Positions 7,461-19,842 of a stretch of DNA of 64,000 nucleotides are shown piece by piece; the stretch's first letter is position 1; each line of letters opens with the position of its first letter. The notes under the pieces were generated by a model that saw nothing but the letters and a program-made list of their open reading frames with translations, was not told where the DNA came from and searched no databases. The translations under genes and the position numbers were made by a program. This DNA is from Pontiella agarivorans (GTDB lineage Bacteria > Verrucomicrobiota > Kiritimatiellia > Kiritimatiellales > Pontiellaceae), in NCBI RefSeq assembly GCF_034531395.1, contig NZ_JARVCO010000006.1:62001-126000 (forward strand), read 5' to 3'.

Positions 7461-9691
7461 GCCGACGACCTCCAACCAAAGAAGGGACCGCCCTGATTAT
7501 CGCTCTGGGTTTTCTTGCACTGCTCACAGTAATGATCCTGGCCTTTGCCGCCCGCAGCCGAACCGACCGGCTCGCCGGCCGGAACTATCTGGAAAACGCG
7601 CGCGCAACTCAGATGCTCCACACCGCGCTTGCAGACGCCATGGAAAATATCGATGTCGCCTTCGGCACCAACTATCCCGCCCGCTTAGCCTTCGGTTCCG
7701 GCGACGGCTCCGGTTTCCCCATTGCCGGAAACGTGAACCTTTCCACCGAAGAGAACTATCTTCCGCTGGGCAACCATTCGATTAGAACCGCATACGAAAA
7801 AGCATGGTCCACCGCAGAATGGATTCCGGTTTCTGCGGACAACACCGAAATCGGACGTATAGCCTATGTGGTGGTGAACACCTCCGGCCTGCTCGATGCC
7901 AACAGCATCGGCGATGCGGAAACGCGGCGACGGAACGGACGCTCGCCCGAAGAAATCAAACTGTCCCATGAACTGCTGGACGAGCTCAACACTTCCGCCC
8001 AACTGATCGATGCCGACGGAAATGCAGTCCCGGCACCGGATGCCGGAACCGCATTGATCCACAACCGCGATACGGCGTGGAAACGCTTCGAATCCCTGCG
8101 TGACATTAAAACCCTCAATTCATCCGAACGCGGCAGCGCTATCGGCGGCGACATCGCATCGTTCAATACCTTCTCGTTATACCCTTCAAACCGCACGGAG
8201 CATCTGCTGCTGACGGAAAACACCGATGCTGACGAGTTTGAACAAATGTTGACAGAACAGTGCGGTTTTTCTGACGATGAGACGGAACATATTGTAAATA
8301 ACTATTTCGACTATATCGATGCTGACAGCGTTCCACGTGCACTCGACGGCTCAAGCCCCGAAGCCGTCCCCATGATCAACGAAATACGCCTCGATAATGT
8401 CGTATTCGACCACAACGTCATTGACCCGACCAATGTACACTATGAAATCTCCGGAGAACTGTACGTCGAAACCTGGTATCCATTCAGCAACGATGTGCCG
8501 GATGATGCTTTCATGGAAATTTTCGCAGCCAACATCTCAACAACTCCGGACTCAAAATCAGGAAACCTCGAAATTCTGGACGGCGAAGAGTATGCCGGCC
8601 AGTCGCTCTACACCACGCTCGTCGTCAGCTATACCAATATGTCCAAGGCGATCATTTTTCCTTTAACAGAGTACGCTTCCAATACCGACGGTGCCTTCAC
8701 AGAATATCTGTTTGAATTCAATTATGATGAAACTCTGGAACTCAAAACGGCCTTCTACGAAGGCGAAGCGACCGACCCCGTCAAACTCTTCTTCCTCAAT
8801 GAATCGATTGAAATCAATTTTGATGAACCCGTGGACCGCGTCGAAGATATCGAACTGGAGCTTCCCGTATCGGAGAGCGGTTCCGACTCCACCGTGGCCT
8901 ACAGTTGCCGCGATCCACGGATTAATCACGATTTCCTCGCCGACTGGCAGGAACAGGATTCCACCCCGCATGCCGTCAACGCCATCGAAGACTGGGGCGA
9001 GGAAGCGGACCTGATTGACAAGAATTCCATTCTGTTTTATTGCGCCAACCGGCCCATGACCAACACCGCCGAACTCGGTTTTTTATCGACCGGCGAACCA
9101 TGGGATACCGTCCGCCTCTACGCCGCCGGCGAAACGCCCGATCCTGTCCTGGATTATTTCCACACCCCGGAAGATCTGACCCATGCCCCCATTGGCCCCG
9201 GTTATATTAATATCAACTCCCCCCACTCCAACGTTTTGGCCACCGCCTTCTGGCAGGCCCCTCTCGGCGACTCCAGAGCAATCACGGCCGGGCAGGCGGA
9301 AATTCTCGGCGCCAATCTGGCCCGGGCAACCAACCCCGAATGGAAAAACCGCTCCCACGCCGGCTATGCACTCGCTGATAATCTACCGGACTGGAACCTG
9401 CTGACCGACGCTCAGAAAGAGTCCCTTGTGGCCAATACCTACCGCCTGTTCGGCTGGCGCGACACATCCTATACCATTCTGCTGCTGGCCCAGACCGGAA
9501 CCGACATCGACAACAACGGACTCAAAGACGAAGAAATCCGCGCATCCCGTCAGGCAGTGGTGCAGATCTGGCGCGATCCGCTGACGGAAGCCGCCGCCGT
9601 CACTTTTTTCGGACTCTCCGACACGCTGCGCAACGATGTCGACGGCGGGGCCGACAGCTGGGGCACACTGCTCAACGCCTTTGCACCGTGA
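7457..9691 (+). CDS. Oversized GspK-like pseudopilin (744 residues)
   Basis: The N-terminus is a basic leader followed by G|TALIIALGFLALLTVMILAFAA. It has the hydrophobic helix of a pseudopilin but no Glu at mature position 5, which is the hallmark of GspK. The segment PGYININSPHSNVLATAF near residue 580 resembles the GspK motif G-x-I-N-V-N-T-A-x-x-x-V-L and is followed by a helix-rich domain. Classical GspK has ~300-400 residues. Here ~350 acidic, beta-rich residues are inserted in the middle (about 200-560), so the tip protein is twice the normal size. It is last in the H-I-J-K cluster. The verrucomicrobial cassette protein A, a large protein with a similar leader, is a possible relative. 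I infer a pilus-tip or secretion-substrate-recognition role. Confidence 0.75.
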   Translation: MSRRPPTKEGTALIIALGFLALLTVMILAFAARSRTDRLAGRNYLENARATQMLHTALADAMENIDVAFGTNYPARLAFGSGDGSGFPIAGNVNLSTEENYLPLGNHSIRTAYEKAWSTAEWIPVSADNTEIGRIAYVVVNTSGLLDANSIGDAETRRRNGRSPEEIKLSHELLDELNTSAQLIDADGNAVPAPDAGTALIHNRDTAWKRFESLRDIKTLNSSERGSAIGGDIASFNTFSLYPSNRTEHLLLTENTDADEFEQMLTEQCGFSDDETEHIVNNYFDYIDADSVPRALDGSSPEAVPMINEIRLDNVVFDHNVIDPTNVHYEISGELYVETWYPFSNDVPDDAFMEIFAANISTTPDSKSGNLEILDGEEYAGQSLYTTLVVSYTNMSKAIIFPLTEYASNTDGAFTEYLFEFNYDETLELKTAFYEGEATDPVKLFFLNESIEINFDEPVDRVEDIELELPVSESGSDSTVAYSCRDPRINHDFLADWQEQDSTPHAVNAIEDWGEEADLIDKNSILFYCANRPMTNTAELGFLSTGEPWDTVRLYAAGETPDPVLDYFHTPEDLTHAPIGPGYININSPHSNVLATAFWQAPLGDSRAITAGQAEILGANLARATNPEWKNRSHAGYALADNLPDWNLLTDAQKESLVANTYRLFGWRDTSYTILLLAQTGTDIDNNGLKDEEIRASRQAVVQIWRDPLTEAAAVTFFGLSDTLRNDVDGGADSWGTLLNAFAP

Positions 9692-9696
9692 TCGAT

Positions 9697-9745
9697 TTCC
9701 AACCTCCGGAAGTTTCCAGCCTTTGGAAGTTTCCAACCTCTGGAA
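9697..9745. repeat. Three tandem copies of the TTCCA-N5-TGGAA palindrome, 17-bp period
   Basis: Copies at 9697-9711 (one mismatch, CGGAA), 9714-9728 and 9731-9745 are separated by GT or GT-like dinucleotides, giving an exact 17-bp period. They fill the gap between the GspK-like stop and the ispA start (9767). The arrangement suggests either local duplication of the site or a multi-site regulatory region. Confidence 0.8.
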
Positions 9746-9766
9746 ATTTCCCTATACACAGCCCCC

Positions 9767-10627
9767 ATGATTACCGATTACCTGAAAGAAAGACAGGCGC
9801 AGGTCGACCGCGCTATCGAACAGCTGCTTCCCGCAAAAGATGTCCGCCCCGCCCTGCTGCACGAGGCCATGCGCTACAGCGTACTCAACGGCGGCAAACG
9901 CATCCGCCCGATCCTCGCCATCGCAGCAGCCGAAGCCCTTGGAAAAACGGCCGAAGATGTCATAAAACCGGCGGTCTCCGTGGAACTCTACCACTGCTCC
10001 ACACTGATCCACGACGATCTCCCCTGTATGGACGACGATGATCTGCGCCGGGGGCAACCCACCTGCCATATCCAATACGGCGAAGCCAATGCCGTACTGG
10101 CCGGCGATGCCCTCATGATTATGGCCTTTGAACTGCTGGCAGAATTCGGCAATGCGCAACTGGGCCTTGAACTCGCCCGCGCCGCCGGCTCACGCGGCGT
10201 AATTGCCGGACAGGTGGAAGACCTCGCCGCGGAAGGCAAAGCCCCCAATGCGGATCTCGTCGAATTTATTCACCTGAACAAAACCGCCATTCTCATTCAG
10301 GCCTCGGTCCGCATGGGAGCCATCGCTGCCGGGGCCAATGAAAAAGAGCTGGATCGACTCAGCCGGTTCGGCCGGAAAATCGGTCTGGCCTTTCAGATTG
10401 CCGACGATATTCTCGACGAAACTTCCAGCGACGACGTGCTGGGCAAGCCCACCGGTTCCGATACCGAACAGCATAAAATGACCTATCCCGCCGTCCACGG
10501 CATGGATGCAGCCCAGACTCGTGTGCGTGCGCTGACGTTTGATGCTATCGCCGCGCTGATGGATCTCAACCGTGACACCAGCGCCCTGAAAAGCATTGCC
10601 GAGTTTTTGATGAACCGGACCTTTTAG
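9767..10627 (+). CDS. ispA: Polyprenyl synthetase (farnesyl/geranylgeranyl diphosphate synthase)
   Basis: This cytosolic enzyme condenses isopentenyl diphosphate with allylic diphosphates to make C15 or C20 prenyl chains for quinones, carriers and membrane lipids. Its 286 residues contain the YSVLNGGKRIRPIL substrate motif near residue 40, the first Asp-rich motif DDLPCMDDDDLRRGQPT near 85, the GQ-x-x-D-L motif near 150, and the second Asp-rich motif QIADDILDETS near 210. The insertion of two residues in the first motif (D-D-x-x-x-x-D) is typical of type II bacterial FPP/GGPP synthases. Product chain length cannot be read with certainty. The three tandem palindromes lie just before it. The downstream neighbour is convergent. 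Confidence 0.93.
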   Translation: MITDYLKERQAQVDRAIEQLLPAKDVRPALLHEAMRYSVLNGGKRIRPILAIAAAEALGKTAEDVIKPAVSVELYHCSTLIHDDLPCMDDDDLRRGQPTCHIQYGEANAVLAGDALMIMAFELLAEFGNAQLGLELARAAGSRGVIAGQVEDLAAEGKAPNADLVEFIHLNKTAILIQASVRMGAIAAGANEKELDRLSRFGRKIGLAFQIADDILDETSSDDVLGKPTGSDTEQHKMTYPAVHGMDAAQTRVRALTFDAIAALMDLNRDTSALKSIAEFLMNRTF

Positions 10628-10629
10628 GC

Positions 10630-13127
<2,498 letters not shown>

Positions 13128-13131
<4 letters not shown>

Positions 13132-14015
13132 TTTACGTCATCCTTTTCGAGCGTGTAAGCACGGACATAATCGTAGTACGTGGTGTTTTTGGAATCATCG
13201 AGAATCTGTTCCTTTTCCGGAAGCACTTCCCAGTCATAAATCTCGCAAACCAGATTGATAAACATCTTCCGGTCAAACGGCGACGGATCCTTTTCTGTTG
13301 AAACTTCGATGGTCTGCACATGCTCTCCATCGAGATAAAAATGCATGGTTTTTGCATCGACCCACCAGCAACCGTAAGTATGGAAGTCCTCATCCACATT
13401 GCTGCCGATATCGTATGAGGCTCCTTTTTTCACCACCGGATATTCACCATCAACCTTTTCTTCATTCATGAAGGTAATATGTGTATTGGAACGGAACTGA
13501 TGTTTGAAATCAGGCCATCGCTGTGCATCACCGATACATTCCTGAATATCGAGTTCTGTTCGTTTGCCCGCTTTTTCCGCATCCTTCCGCGGATTCATCA
13601 GCCAGAATGTGGATGACGTACGCAGACTGGAAGCCTTCATACGGGTTTCGTAATAGCCATAACCGGCCTCCTGCCCTTTCGACTGAATCGCACCGCAGGC
13701 AATCCACCACTCCCCGTCATCGCCGCGCGGCGGATCAAGCAATCCGATCTTAATCCGGAGCAATCCGTCATCCACCTGAACAGACTCCGGAACAAACAGC
13801 CCCGGCACACGCCCCTTCCAACCCGGATAATGATTATGCCACTTTTCATCATCGAGTTTTCTTCCGTTAAACTCATCGCTGTAGGCTTGATTCAGCACCC
13901 ACTTATATCCTTCCGGCGCTTCAACCGGCGGTGGCGGCGGCACAGGTTCACGGGAAGCCATTCCCCGGGCTCCGGCAGCAAGACATACGACTGTAGACAA
14001 CATCCATATTTTCAT
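13128..14015 (-). CDS. Secreted glycoside hydrolase family 16 (galactanase-like), gene A
   Basis: This ~295-residue protein has a signal peptide [18 protein letters not shown] and a Pro-rich linker, then a GH16 beta-sandwich. The catalytic signature is E-L-D-I-Q-E near residues 154-159 (Glu154 nucleophile, Glu159 acid/base), preceded by [12 protein letters not shown] and SSTFWLM. These flanking motifs resemble the agarase/porphyranase/carrageenase branch more than laminarinases (inference). I chose the ATG at 14015 because AAGGAG sits six bases upstream; an adjacent ATG at 14018 is too close to it. The stop overlaps the GH2 start and the gene lies 10 bp after sulfatase 1. It should cut the internal beta-1,4 bonds of a sulfated galactan outside the cell or in the periplasm. 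Confidence 0.9.
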
Positions 14016-14025
14016 CATGATCTCC

Positions 14026-15660
14026 TTATTCTTCCGGCTTAAGATCCGCAAACGTTCCCGGCACATCCGCCAGCATTTTTCTGAGTTTCTTTTTCATCTG
14101 CTCAAGTTTCGCCTGATACTCAGGATTTGCAGCCAGATTGGTGGTTTCGCGCGGATCGCGCTTCAAATCATACAGCTGATCCGGATCATAGTAATTCTTC
14201 ACAAAAGGCGCCGGCGGCCAGCCGGAAACCTGAAGTTTCTCCATAAAGTCCCCGCCGGGCGCCATGCCCATCTGGAGATATTTCGCCTCCGGATCGATCT
14301 GCCACATTTTATTGCCCACCGTCCACGGATGCTGCTGATTAATCTTCGCCAGTGTTTCCTTATGCTCCGCCAGCCGTTCCTCCAGCGGTTTTTCGAGATA
14401 GCTCTCCGGAATGCGGAACGCCATATATTTGTAATCGCCGCTCACGACCGCCCGTGTCAGACCGATTTCAAGATACAGCGCATCCCGCCACGCCGTTTTT
14501 TCCCCTTTTGCCACCGGCAGCACACTCATTCCGTCAAGAATCATATCGTCAGGCGGAGTTACCCCGCCCACTTCAAAAACCGTCGGTGCAATATCAATAT
14601 TCGAAGCCAGCTGCGTATAGGTCCCCGGCTTAACCACCCCCGGAAAATTCACAATCATGGGCACATGCGCCCCGCCCTGGTAGCACGAGCCTTTTCCGCT
14701 GTCATCGGTCCCGTTATCATTGAAATAGATGATCATCGTATTCTCAGCCAGATCCAGCTCTTCCAGTTTGTTCCATACCGTTCCGACCACATCATCCAGC
14801 CACGTCGCCGCCTGCAGTTTCGGGTCGGTTACACCGGCTGCTTCGGCCCGTTTAATGACATCCTCGCGCGGCGGCATGATTCCGGTAATCGGCTCCGGGA
14901 GCATCCCTTCAGGGCTTAAACGGGGGTCGGCTCTGAGCGACTCATGCGGATGCGGGCTGTGCATCAGCGTCGAAGCATAATAAAGCACGAACGGTTCATC
15001 CTTATTCTGTTCAATAAATTCCAGGGCATGTTTTGTCTGCCATTCCACGGCATGAACATTACAGCCGGTTTTAATCAACTGCTTGTCATCATTCGGGTTT
15101 CCGGCATAAACCCCGCCGGCATAATCAAACCCTTTATCCCGAATTCCGGCGCAGACGACCTGCTGGTTATGCTTCAGCACTGCAATCGTTTCAGGATCGG
15201 AAGGATTGTTATTCGGCACCTGCTTGCGTTTCCCATGTTTATTGCTGTGGCCGACATGCCATTTGCCCACCATGCCGGTTTTATAGCCGGCCTGCTGCAT
15301 CACTTTCGGAAACGTCCACTGATCATCGCCGATCGACATATTCCACAGCACCTTAGTCACCCCTTCCGCACTGGTGCTTCGATGAAATTCATCGCTGTTG
15401 CACCGGCTGGCATACTGTCCCGTCAGTGCGGAATAGCGGCTCGGCGAACAGACCGAACTCGATGCATAGGCATTCGAAAAATAGGCCCCGGTTTCAGCCA
15501 GCCGGTCGATATTCGGCGTATGCGCTTTTCCGCGGATGAAACCGAACGAATCCATCTTCTGATCATCCGTATAAAACACCACCACATTCGGCTTTTTTGC
15601 CGCCATCCCCGATACCGCAGCACAGGCCATAACCACCATCAATACACTTCGAACGTTCAT
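14026..15660 (-). CDS. Secreted Cys-type sulfatase (family S1), sulfatase 1
   Basis: This type I arylsulfatase-fold protein of 544 residues removes sulfate esters from a carbohydrate. A signal peptide ([20 protein letters not shown]) is followed by [12 protein letters not shown] with the metal-binding Asp pair. The formylglycine motif is C-S-P-S-R at Cys ~71. Later come [14 protein letters not shown] and [13 protein letters not shown], which carry further metal and sulfate ligands. Cys71 must be oxidised to formylglycine by a maturase (FGE or anaerobic SME type); none is in the window. The start at 15660 has GGAGAG upstream; an in-frame start at 15708 lacks support. It is a paralogue of sulfatase 2 (shared TCNVH/GCNVH, CYQGG and ITG stretches), so the two may act on different positions of one polymer. 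Confidence 0.94.
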   Translation of the reverse strand: MNVRSVLMVVMACAAVSGMAAKKPNVVVFYTDDQKMDSFGFIRGKAHTPNIDRLAETGAYFSNAYASSSVCSPSRYSALTGQYASRCNSDEFHRSTSAEGVTKVLWNMSIGDDQWTFPKVMQQAGYKTGMVGKWHVGHSNKHGKRKQVPNNNPSDPETIAVLKHNQQVVCAGIRDKGFDYAGGVYAGNPNDDKQLIKTGCNVHAVEWQTKHALEFIEQNKDEPFVLYYASTLMHSPHPHESLRADPRLSPEGMLPEPITGIMPPREDVIKRAEAAGVTDPKLQAATWLDDVVGTVWNKLEELDLAENTMIIYFNDNGTDDSGKGSCYQGGAHVPMIVNFPGVVKPGTYTQLASNIDIAPTVFEVGGVTPPDDMILDGMSVLPVAKGEKTAWRDALYLEIGLTRAVVSGDYKYMAFRIPESYLEKPLEERLAEHKETLAKINQQHPWTVGNKMWQIDPEAKYLQMGMAPGGDFMEKLQVSGWPPAPFVKNYYDPDQLYDLKRDPRETTNLAANPEYQAKLEQMKKKLRKMLADVPGTFADLKPEE

Positions 15661-15758
15661 TCTCTCTCCAATCATAGCAATGGACCCACAACTACACCCG
15701 ACACACAAAAATCAAAGTTTTCCAGTACATGTTTTCAATGCAGCACACGGTTCGAATC

Positions 15759-17387
15759 TCAGTCTTTCAATCCCGGATAGGTCCCCGGAAGGTCATCCAG
15801 ATATTCCACCAGCAGTTTCTGCATTTTTTCCAGCTGCGCCTTATATTCCGGATTGGCGGCCAGATTCTCGATCTCGGTCGGATCCTGCCGAATATTAAAC
15901 AGCTGATCCTGATCGAAATAGCTCGGGGCCCACGGTGTATTTTCCGGATCCTTCAACTGCCAGCGCTCAAACGCAAAACCGCCCGGCTGCATACCCAGCT
16001 GAAAATACGGCGCATCCTCGAGAAACGGATATTCGTCCGCCATCCACGGATGCTCCGCAAGCATCGGACCGTAATAATATTCCTTCGCTTCTTTCACGCG
16101 CTCTTCCTTCGTGCGCTGCAGGCTCGGCGGAACATAAAAGGCCACATAGCTCCAGTCTTTGGAACTGACCGAACGCGCCAGACCGATTTCGCTGTAAACA
16201 GCGTCCCGCCAGTTTTCCGGTGACTCGCCGCGGAGAATCGGAAGCAGGCTCTCCCCGTCGAGAATCATATTCTTCGGCGGTTCCACACCGGCCAGTTCGA
16301 AAAATGTCGGGGCGAAATCGACATTCTGCACCAACTCCTGCGGACGTGCCCCCGGCTCGATAACGCCCGGCCAGTAGGCCATGATCTGTGTACGTACACC
16401 CCCCTGATAGCACGTGCCCTTGGAGTGATATTCCATGCCGTTGTCGTTGAAATAAATAACCAGCGTATCTTCCGTCAGCCCCAGCTCTTCAAGCTTGTCC
16501 TGAATCGCTCCAATCCCGTCATCAAGCCAGGTCGCCGCACGGTTGCGATCCGGAATACCCGCAGCTTTGGTGCGTTCCAGCACCGATTCACGGGAAGGCT
16601 GAACACCCGTAATCGGTTCGTCCAGAATCCCCATGCCGCTTTTGCGCGGATCTCCGGTCAGCGAAGCAAAAGTGTCCGGAACATGCATCAGGGTCGGCGC
16701 AAAGTAGAGATACCATGGTTCATCTTTGTTCTGTTCAATAAAGTCGATGGCAGCCTTCGTATTCCACTCCTGGTTGTGCACATTGCATCCGGTGGCCACC
16801 AACGTTTTGTCATCGTTCGGATTACCGCCGAAAGCAGCCTGCACAAAATCGAAACCGAATCGTTTAATCTCGTTGCAGATAATTTCCTGATTCGAACGCA
16901 TGATTTTCCGAATCCCGGGATCATAAGGGTCCGCACCTTTCGGAATATCATTATTAATCAGATGCATCGTGCCGTTTAAATGCCACTTTCCGGTAAAGCC
17001 GGTTTTATAGCCCGCTTTCTGCAGCACGTTCGGAATATTCGGCTGCCCTTCCGCAAAACCGATATTCCATAAAATCCGCGTAACCCCGTCTTCGGTGGTT
17101 CCCGTCTGAAAATACGGCTGCGGGCAGCGGCTGGCGAAATGACCGCTCATGCAGGTGTAGCGGCTGGGCGAACAGACACTTGATGAAACAAACCCGTTTT
17201 CAAAATAGATCCCCTCCCGCGCCAGACGGTCAATATTCGGCGTCAGCGCCTGCCCGCCCAGAAATCCAAACTGCTCCTTAAACTGATCATCGGTAATAAT
17301 AAACAGAACATTCGGCCGGCGTTTTTCCGCATAGGCGGAAAAGCCCAGCACAATCACCGCAGCTGCGATCAATCCTTTTTTCATCAT
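15759..17387 (-). CDS. Secreted Cys-type sulfatase (family S1), sulfatase 2
   Basis: This ~542-residue sulfatase has a signal peptide [20 protein letters not shown], then [11 protein letters not shown], the modified motif C-S-P-S-R at Cys ~72, [24 protein letters not shown], and a C-terminal domain with [18 protein letters not shown]. That last motif is typical of polysaccharide sulfatases of the S1 family (DLxxDPxExxNLA). It is close in sequence and layout to sulfatase 1. Three ATG codons stand in a row (17390, 17387, 17384) behind GAGGAAA, so the start is uncertain by one codon either way. It is the third gene from the promoter end of the operon (order of transcription: sulfatase 3, GH16-B, sulfatase 2, sulfatase 1, GH16-A, GH2). 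Confidence 0.94.
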   Translation of the reverse strand: MMKKGLIAAAVIVLGFSAYAEKRRPNVLFIITDDQFKEQFGFLGGQALTPNIDRLAREGIYFENGFVSSSVCSPSRYTCMSGHFASRCPQPYFQTGTTEDGVTRILWNIGFAEGQPNIPNVLQKAGYKTGFTGKWHLNGTMHLINNDIPKGADPYDPGIRKIMRSNQEIICNEIKRFGFDFVQAAFGGNPNDDKTLVATGCNVHNQEWNTKAAIDFIEQNKDEPWYLYFAPTLMHVPDTFASLTGDPRKSGMGILDEPITGVQPSRESVLERTKAAGIPDRNRAATWLDDGIGAIQDKLEELGLTEDTLVIYFNDNGMEYHSKGTCYQGGVRTQIMAYWPGVIEPGARPQELVQNVDFAPTFFELAGVEPPKNMILDGESLLPILRGESPENWRDAVYSEIGLARSVSSKDWSYVAFYVPPSLQRTKEERVKEAKEYYYGPMLAEHPWMADEYPFLEDAPYFQLGMQPGGFAFERWQLKDPENTPWAPSYFDQDQLFNIRQDPTEIENLAANPEYKAQLEKMQKLLVEYLDDLPGTYPGLKD

Positions 17388-17412
17388 CATTTTCCTCGCT
17401 CTCTCCGCATTC

Positions 17413-18234
17413 TCAGTAGTCCTTCTGCCGCCACGTCCGGACATAATCGATTTCGTACACCGCCGGCAGCGTGGCATCATCCGGAAGACCGCCGAACCAC
17501 TCGTTGGCTTCCACATTCAGATTCATTTCCAAAGGCTGGAAATACATATCGTTATGCCGTTCCCGCACCAGTTTCCCGTCAAAATACCAGCGGATAAAGG
17601 TGGGTGACCATTCGCACGCATAGACGTGAAAGTCATCCTTCAGCGGCACGCCGAGATCATGATAACTCGGATCCTTCAGATGATGTTCAAGCGTGCCCTG
17701 ATAATGCGGTCCGCGGAAATAGTGCACATTCGGCTGCAGCAGCGATCCATACTTCTCCGTCCCGGCCGCCACTTCCACAATATCAATTTCCGACCACTCC
17801 TCACGCCCCGCATGCGTCAGCCAGAAACAGCTGACCTGCGTCGACGGCATCAGTTTGGCCCGCATTTCAAAATAGCCGAACCGGCAACGGTCTTTACTGC
17901 GCACAAATCCGGAGATATGGGTAAACCCGGCGGGGAGCTTACGCCGGGCCGATGCGGCGGAATCAAATGCACTGATCCGTAATGTTCCGTTCGAAACAGC
18001 CACACAGTCCGGATGGAACAGGGTCGGTGGCCGCCCGCTCCACGTCGGGTTGTGATCAAACCACTTTTCCAGATCCAGTGAATCGCCATCAAATTCATCG
18101 GTCATCGGCTCAAAAACCACCCACTCTTTGCCTTCCGGAGGAGCCGCGGAAACCACAGAACCGAGAAGCAACAGACCGCTGAATACACACAATAGATTAA
18201 AGGAGTACCCTTTCGGGTGTTCAGTGCCTTTCAT
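17413..18234 (-). CDS. Secreted glycoside hydrolase family 16, gene B
   Basis: This ~273-residue protein has a signal peptide ending [10 protein letters not shown], then a GH16 fold with [41 protein letters not shown] and the catalytic E-I-D-I-V-E at residues ~149-154. Later [20 protein letters not shown] is a conserved GH16 strand pair. It should hydrolyse internal bonds of a galactan or related beta-glycan. It differs considerably from GH16-A, which suggests different cut sites. A GTG at 18256-18258 overlaps the stop of sulfatase 3 as G-T-G-A and could be the true, coupled start. I prefer the ATG at 18234 because it leaves a normal signal-peptide n-region. No clear ribosome site supports either. 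Confidence 0.88.
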   Translation of the reverse strand: MKGTEHPKGYSFNLLCVFSGLLLLGSVVSAAPPEGKEWVVFEPMTDEFDGDSLDLEKWFDHNPTWSGRPPTLFHPDCVAVSNGTLRISAFDSAASARRKLPAGFTHISGFVRSKDRCRFGYFEMRAKLMPSTQVSCFWLTHAGREEWSEIDIVEVAAGTEKYGSLLQPNVHYFRGPHYQGTLEHHLKDPSYHDLGVPLKDDFHVYACEWSPTFIRWYFDGKLVRERHNDMYFQPLEMNLNVEANEWFGGLPDDATLPAVYEIDYVRTWRQKDY

Positions 18235-18254
18235 GATCAACCGGACCACACCAA

Positions 18255-19727
18255 TCACTGGATCACCACCGGCTTGGCTTTCTTCGCTTTTTCCTCAAGC
18301 GATCGATACAGCTCTTCATACATCTGAAGGCGCTTTTTCTGGTAGTCCCCGGCCTGCAGCAGCACATTCGCGCTGTTTCCGGCATTCCACTCATTCCACA
18401 GCCGGGCAAGCTCGGCCTGTTTTTCGGGCGCTTTGCCCAGCAGGTTTGTGGACTCGTACGGATCATTCTTCATGTCATACAAAGCCGTCAGTTCCCCGCC
18501 CCAGTTTTCCTTGAGATATTTCCCGGTCGGCGTGCGCACACACCAGGCCGCGCCGTCTTTCACCCGCCAGAACAGAGCGTCATGCGGAGACCCTTTTTTT
18601 CTGCCCGAAAGATAGGGAGCCAGATTGACCCCTTCGAGTTTATGACCTGATGTATCGCCGCCGCCCAGCGCCACGGCCGTGGCCGCAATATCGAGCGAAG
18701 AAACCAGCCCCTTAAATCTTCCAGGCTTTGGAATACCGGCCGGCCAGTGGACGATATACGGCACATGGCTTCCGCCCTCATGCATACTGCCCTTGCCCTT
18801 TTTAAACTTCCCGTTGTTCGCCCAGTTTTCATTTTCATGGCCCGGCTTGGAGGTCACTCCGCCGTTGTCGGAAAGAAAGAAAATTACGGTATTATCGAAT
18901 TTCCCGCTTTCTTTCAGTGCATCCACCACCATACCGACCCCCCGATCCATCTCGTCAATCATCGCCGCATAGGTACGCCGACGCGGGTCCTTGATATGTT
19001 TATATTTTGCAATCGTTTCCTTTGGAGCCTGAAGCGGACCATGCGGCGCGTTATAGGCCAAATAGAGGAAAAACGGGTCGTCGCCCTGCTTCACAAACTC
19101 CACCGCATCGCGGCTGAGCGCCGTGGTCAGATATTCATTAAACTCACCCGCCTGATCATTGCGCATCAACGGCAGATAACATCCTTCATTGGCACTGTAG
19201 TGCGGATTTCCGTTTTTGAGCAACAGCGGATAAGCGGTCGTCACATTGTCCGGGAAATAATCGTGCCCACCGGAAAGGAACCCATAAAAATGATCAAATC
19301 CGCGATTGTTCGGATGAAACGGTTGCGATGCGCCCATATGCCATTTTCCAATAATCCCGGTACGGTAGCCCGCCGGTTTGAGACGTTCCGCGATTGTTTT
19401 TTCCGAAAGCGGGAAACCGCTATACAGATCGTACGGCGAATAGGTGATGTTGATTTCCAGCCCGAACCGGGCCTGATAACGCCCGGCCATCAGGCCCGCC
19501 CGCGACGGACCGCAATAGGGATGCGTCACATACCCGTTTTCACAGATCATTCCATTTTCCGCCAGCTGATCGAGCTGCGGCGTGAAAATTTCTTCAGACC
19601 CCGTGAACCCGACATCCATATAGCCCAGGTCATCGGCCAGAATAACCAGAAAATTCGGTTTTTCAGCTGCCTGTGCAGTAAAAACCCCGAAAACCGCAAT
19701 GGCGGCAAACTTCATAAAACGCTGCAT
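18255..19727 (-). CDS. Secreted Cys-type sulfatase (family S1), sulfatase 3
   Basis: This 490-residue protein is the first gene of the leftward operon. A signal peptide MQRFMKFAAIAVFGVFTAQA precedes PNFLVILADDLGYMDVG (metal Asp residues), the formylglycine motif C-G-P-S-R at Cys ~72, GKWHMGASQPFHPNNRGFD, NAPHGPLQAP and FLSDNGGVTSKPGHE. These are the full set of S1 sulfatase motifs. It belongs to a different branch from sulfatases 1 and 2 (CGPSR instead of CSPSR, and a GFxGSEE start region). The start is firm: AAGGAG lies six to seven bases upstream of the ATG at 19727. Maturation of the Cys requires an enzyme not encoded here. Confidence 0.95.
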   Translation of the reverse strand: MQRFMKFAAIAVFGVFTAQAAEKPNFLVILADDLGYMDVGFTGSEEIFTPQLDQLAENGMICENGYVTHPYCGPSRAGLMAGRYQARFGLEINITYSPYDLYSGFPLSEKTIAERLKPAGYRTGIIGKWHMGASQPFHPNNRGFDHFYGFLSGGHDYFPDNVTTAYPLLLKNGNPHYSANEGCYLPLMRNDQAGEFNEYLTTALSRDAVEFVKQGDDPFFLYLAYNAPHGPLQAPKETIAKYKHIKDPRRRTYAAMIDEMDRGVGMVVDALKESGKFDNTVIFFLSDNGGVTSKPGHENENWANNGKFKKGKGSMHEGGSHVPYIVHWPAGIPKPGRFKGLVSSLDIAATAVALGGGDTSGHKLEGVNLAPYLSGRKKGSPHDALFWRVKDGAAWCVRTPTGKYLKENWGGELTALYDMKNDPYESTNLLGKAPEKQAELARLWNEWNAGNSANVLLQAGDYQKKRLQMYEELYRSLEEKAKKAKPVVIQ

Positions 19728-19767
19728 GATGAGCTCCTTTTTCCGAACCGCACAAATGCGGCCCCAA

Positions 19768-19779
19768 ACTGTTAACAGT
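19768..19779. promoter_or_regulatory. Operator-like palindrome ahead of the sulfatase operon
   Basis: ACTGTTAACAGT is a perfect 12-bp palindrome 41 bp upstream of the first sulfatase start, in a 115-bp gap where the operon promoter must lie. A smaller inverted repeat, CCGCA-CAAA-TGCGG (19748-19761), lies between it and the ribosome site. Both may take part in substrate-dependent control of the operon; no regulator gene is adjacent. Confidence 0.4.
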
Positions 19780-19842
19780 AACAAATCGATACGTAAATGG
19801 TTTTTCGGACACAAAACTGTCGGCAATTCCGCCGCTCCCCGC

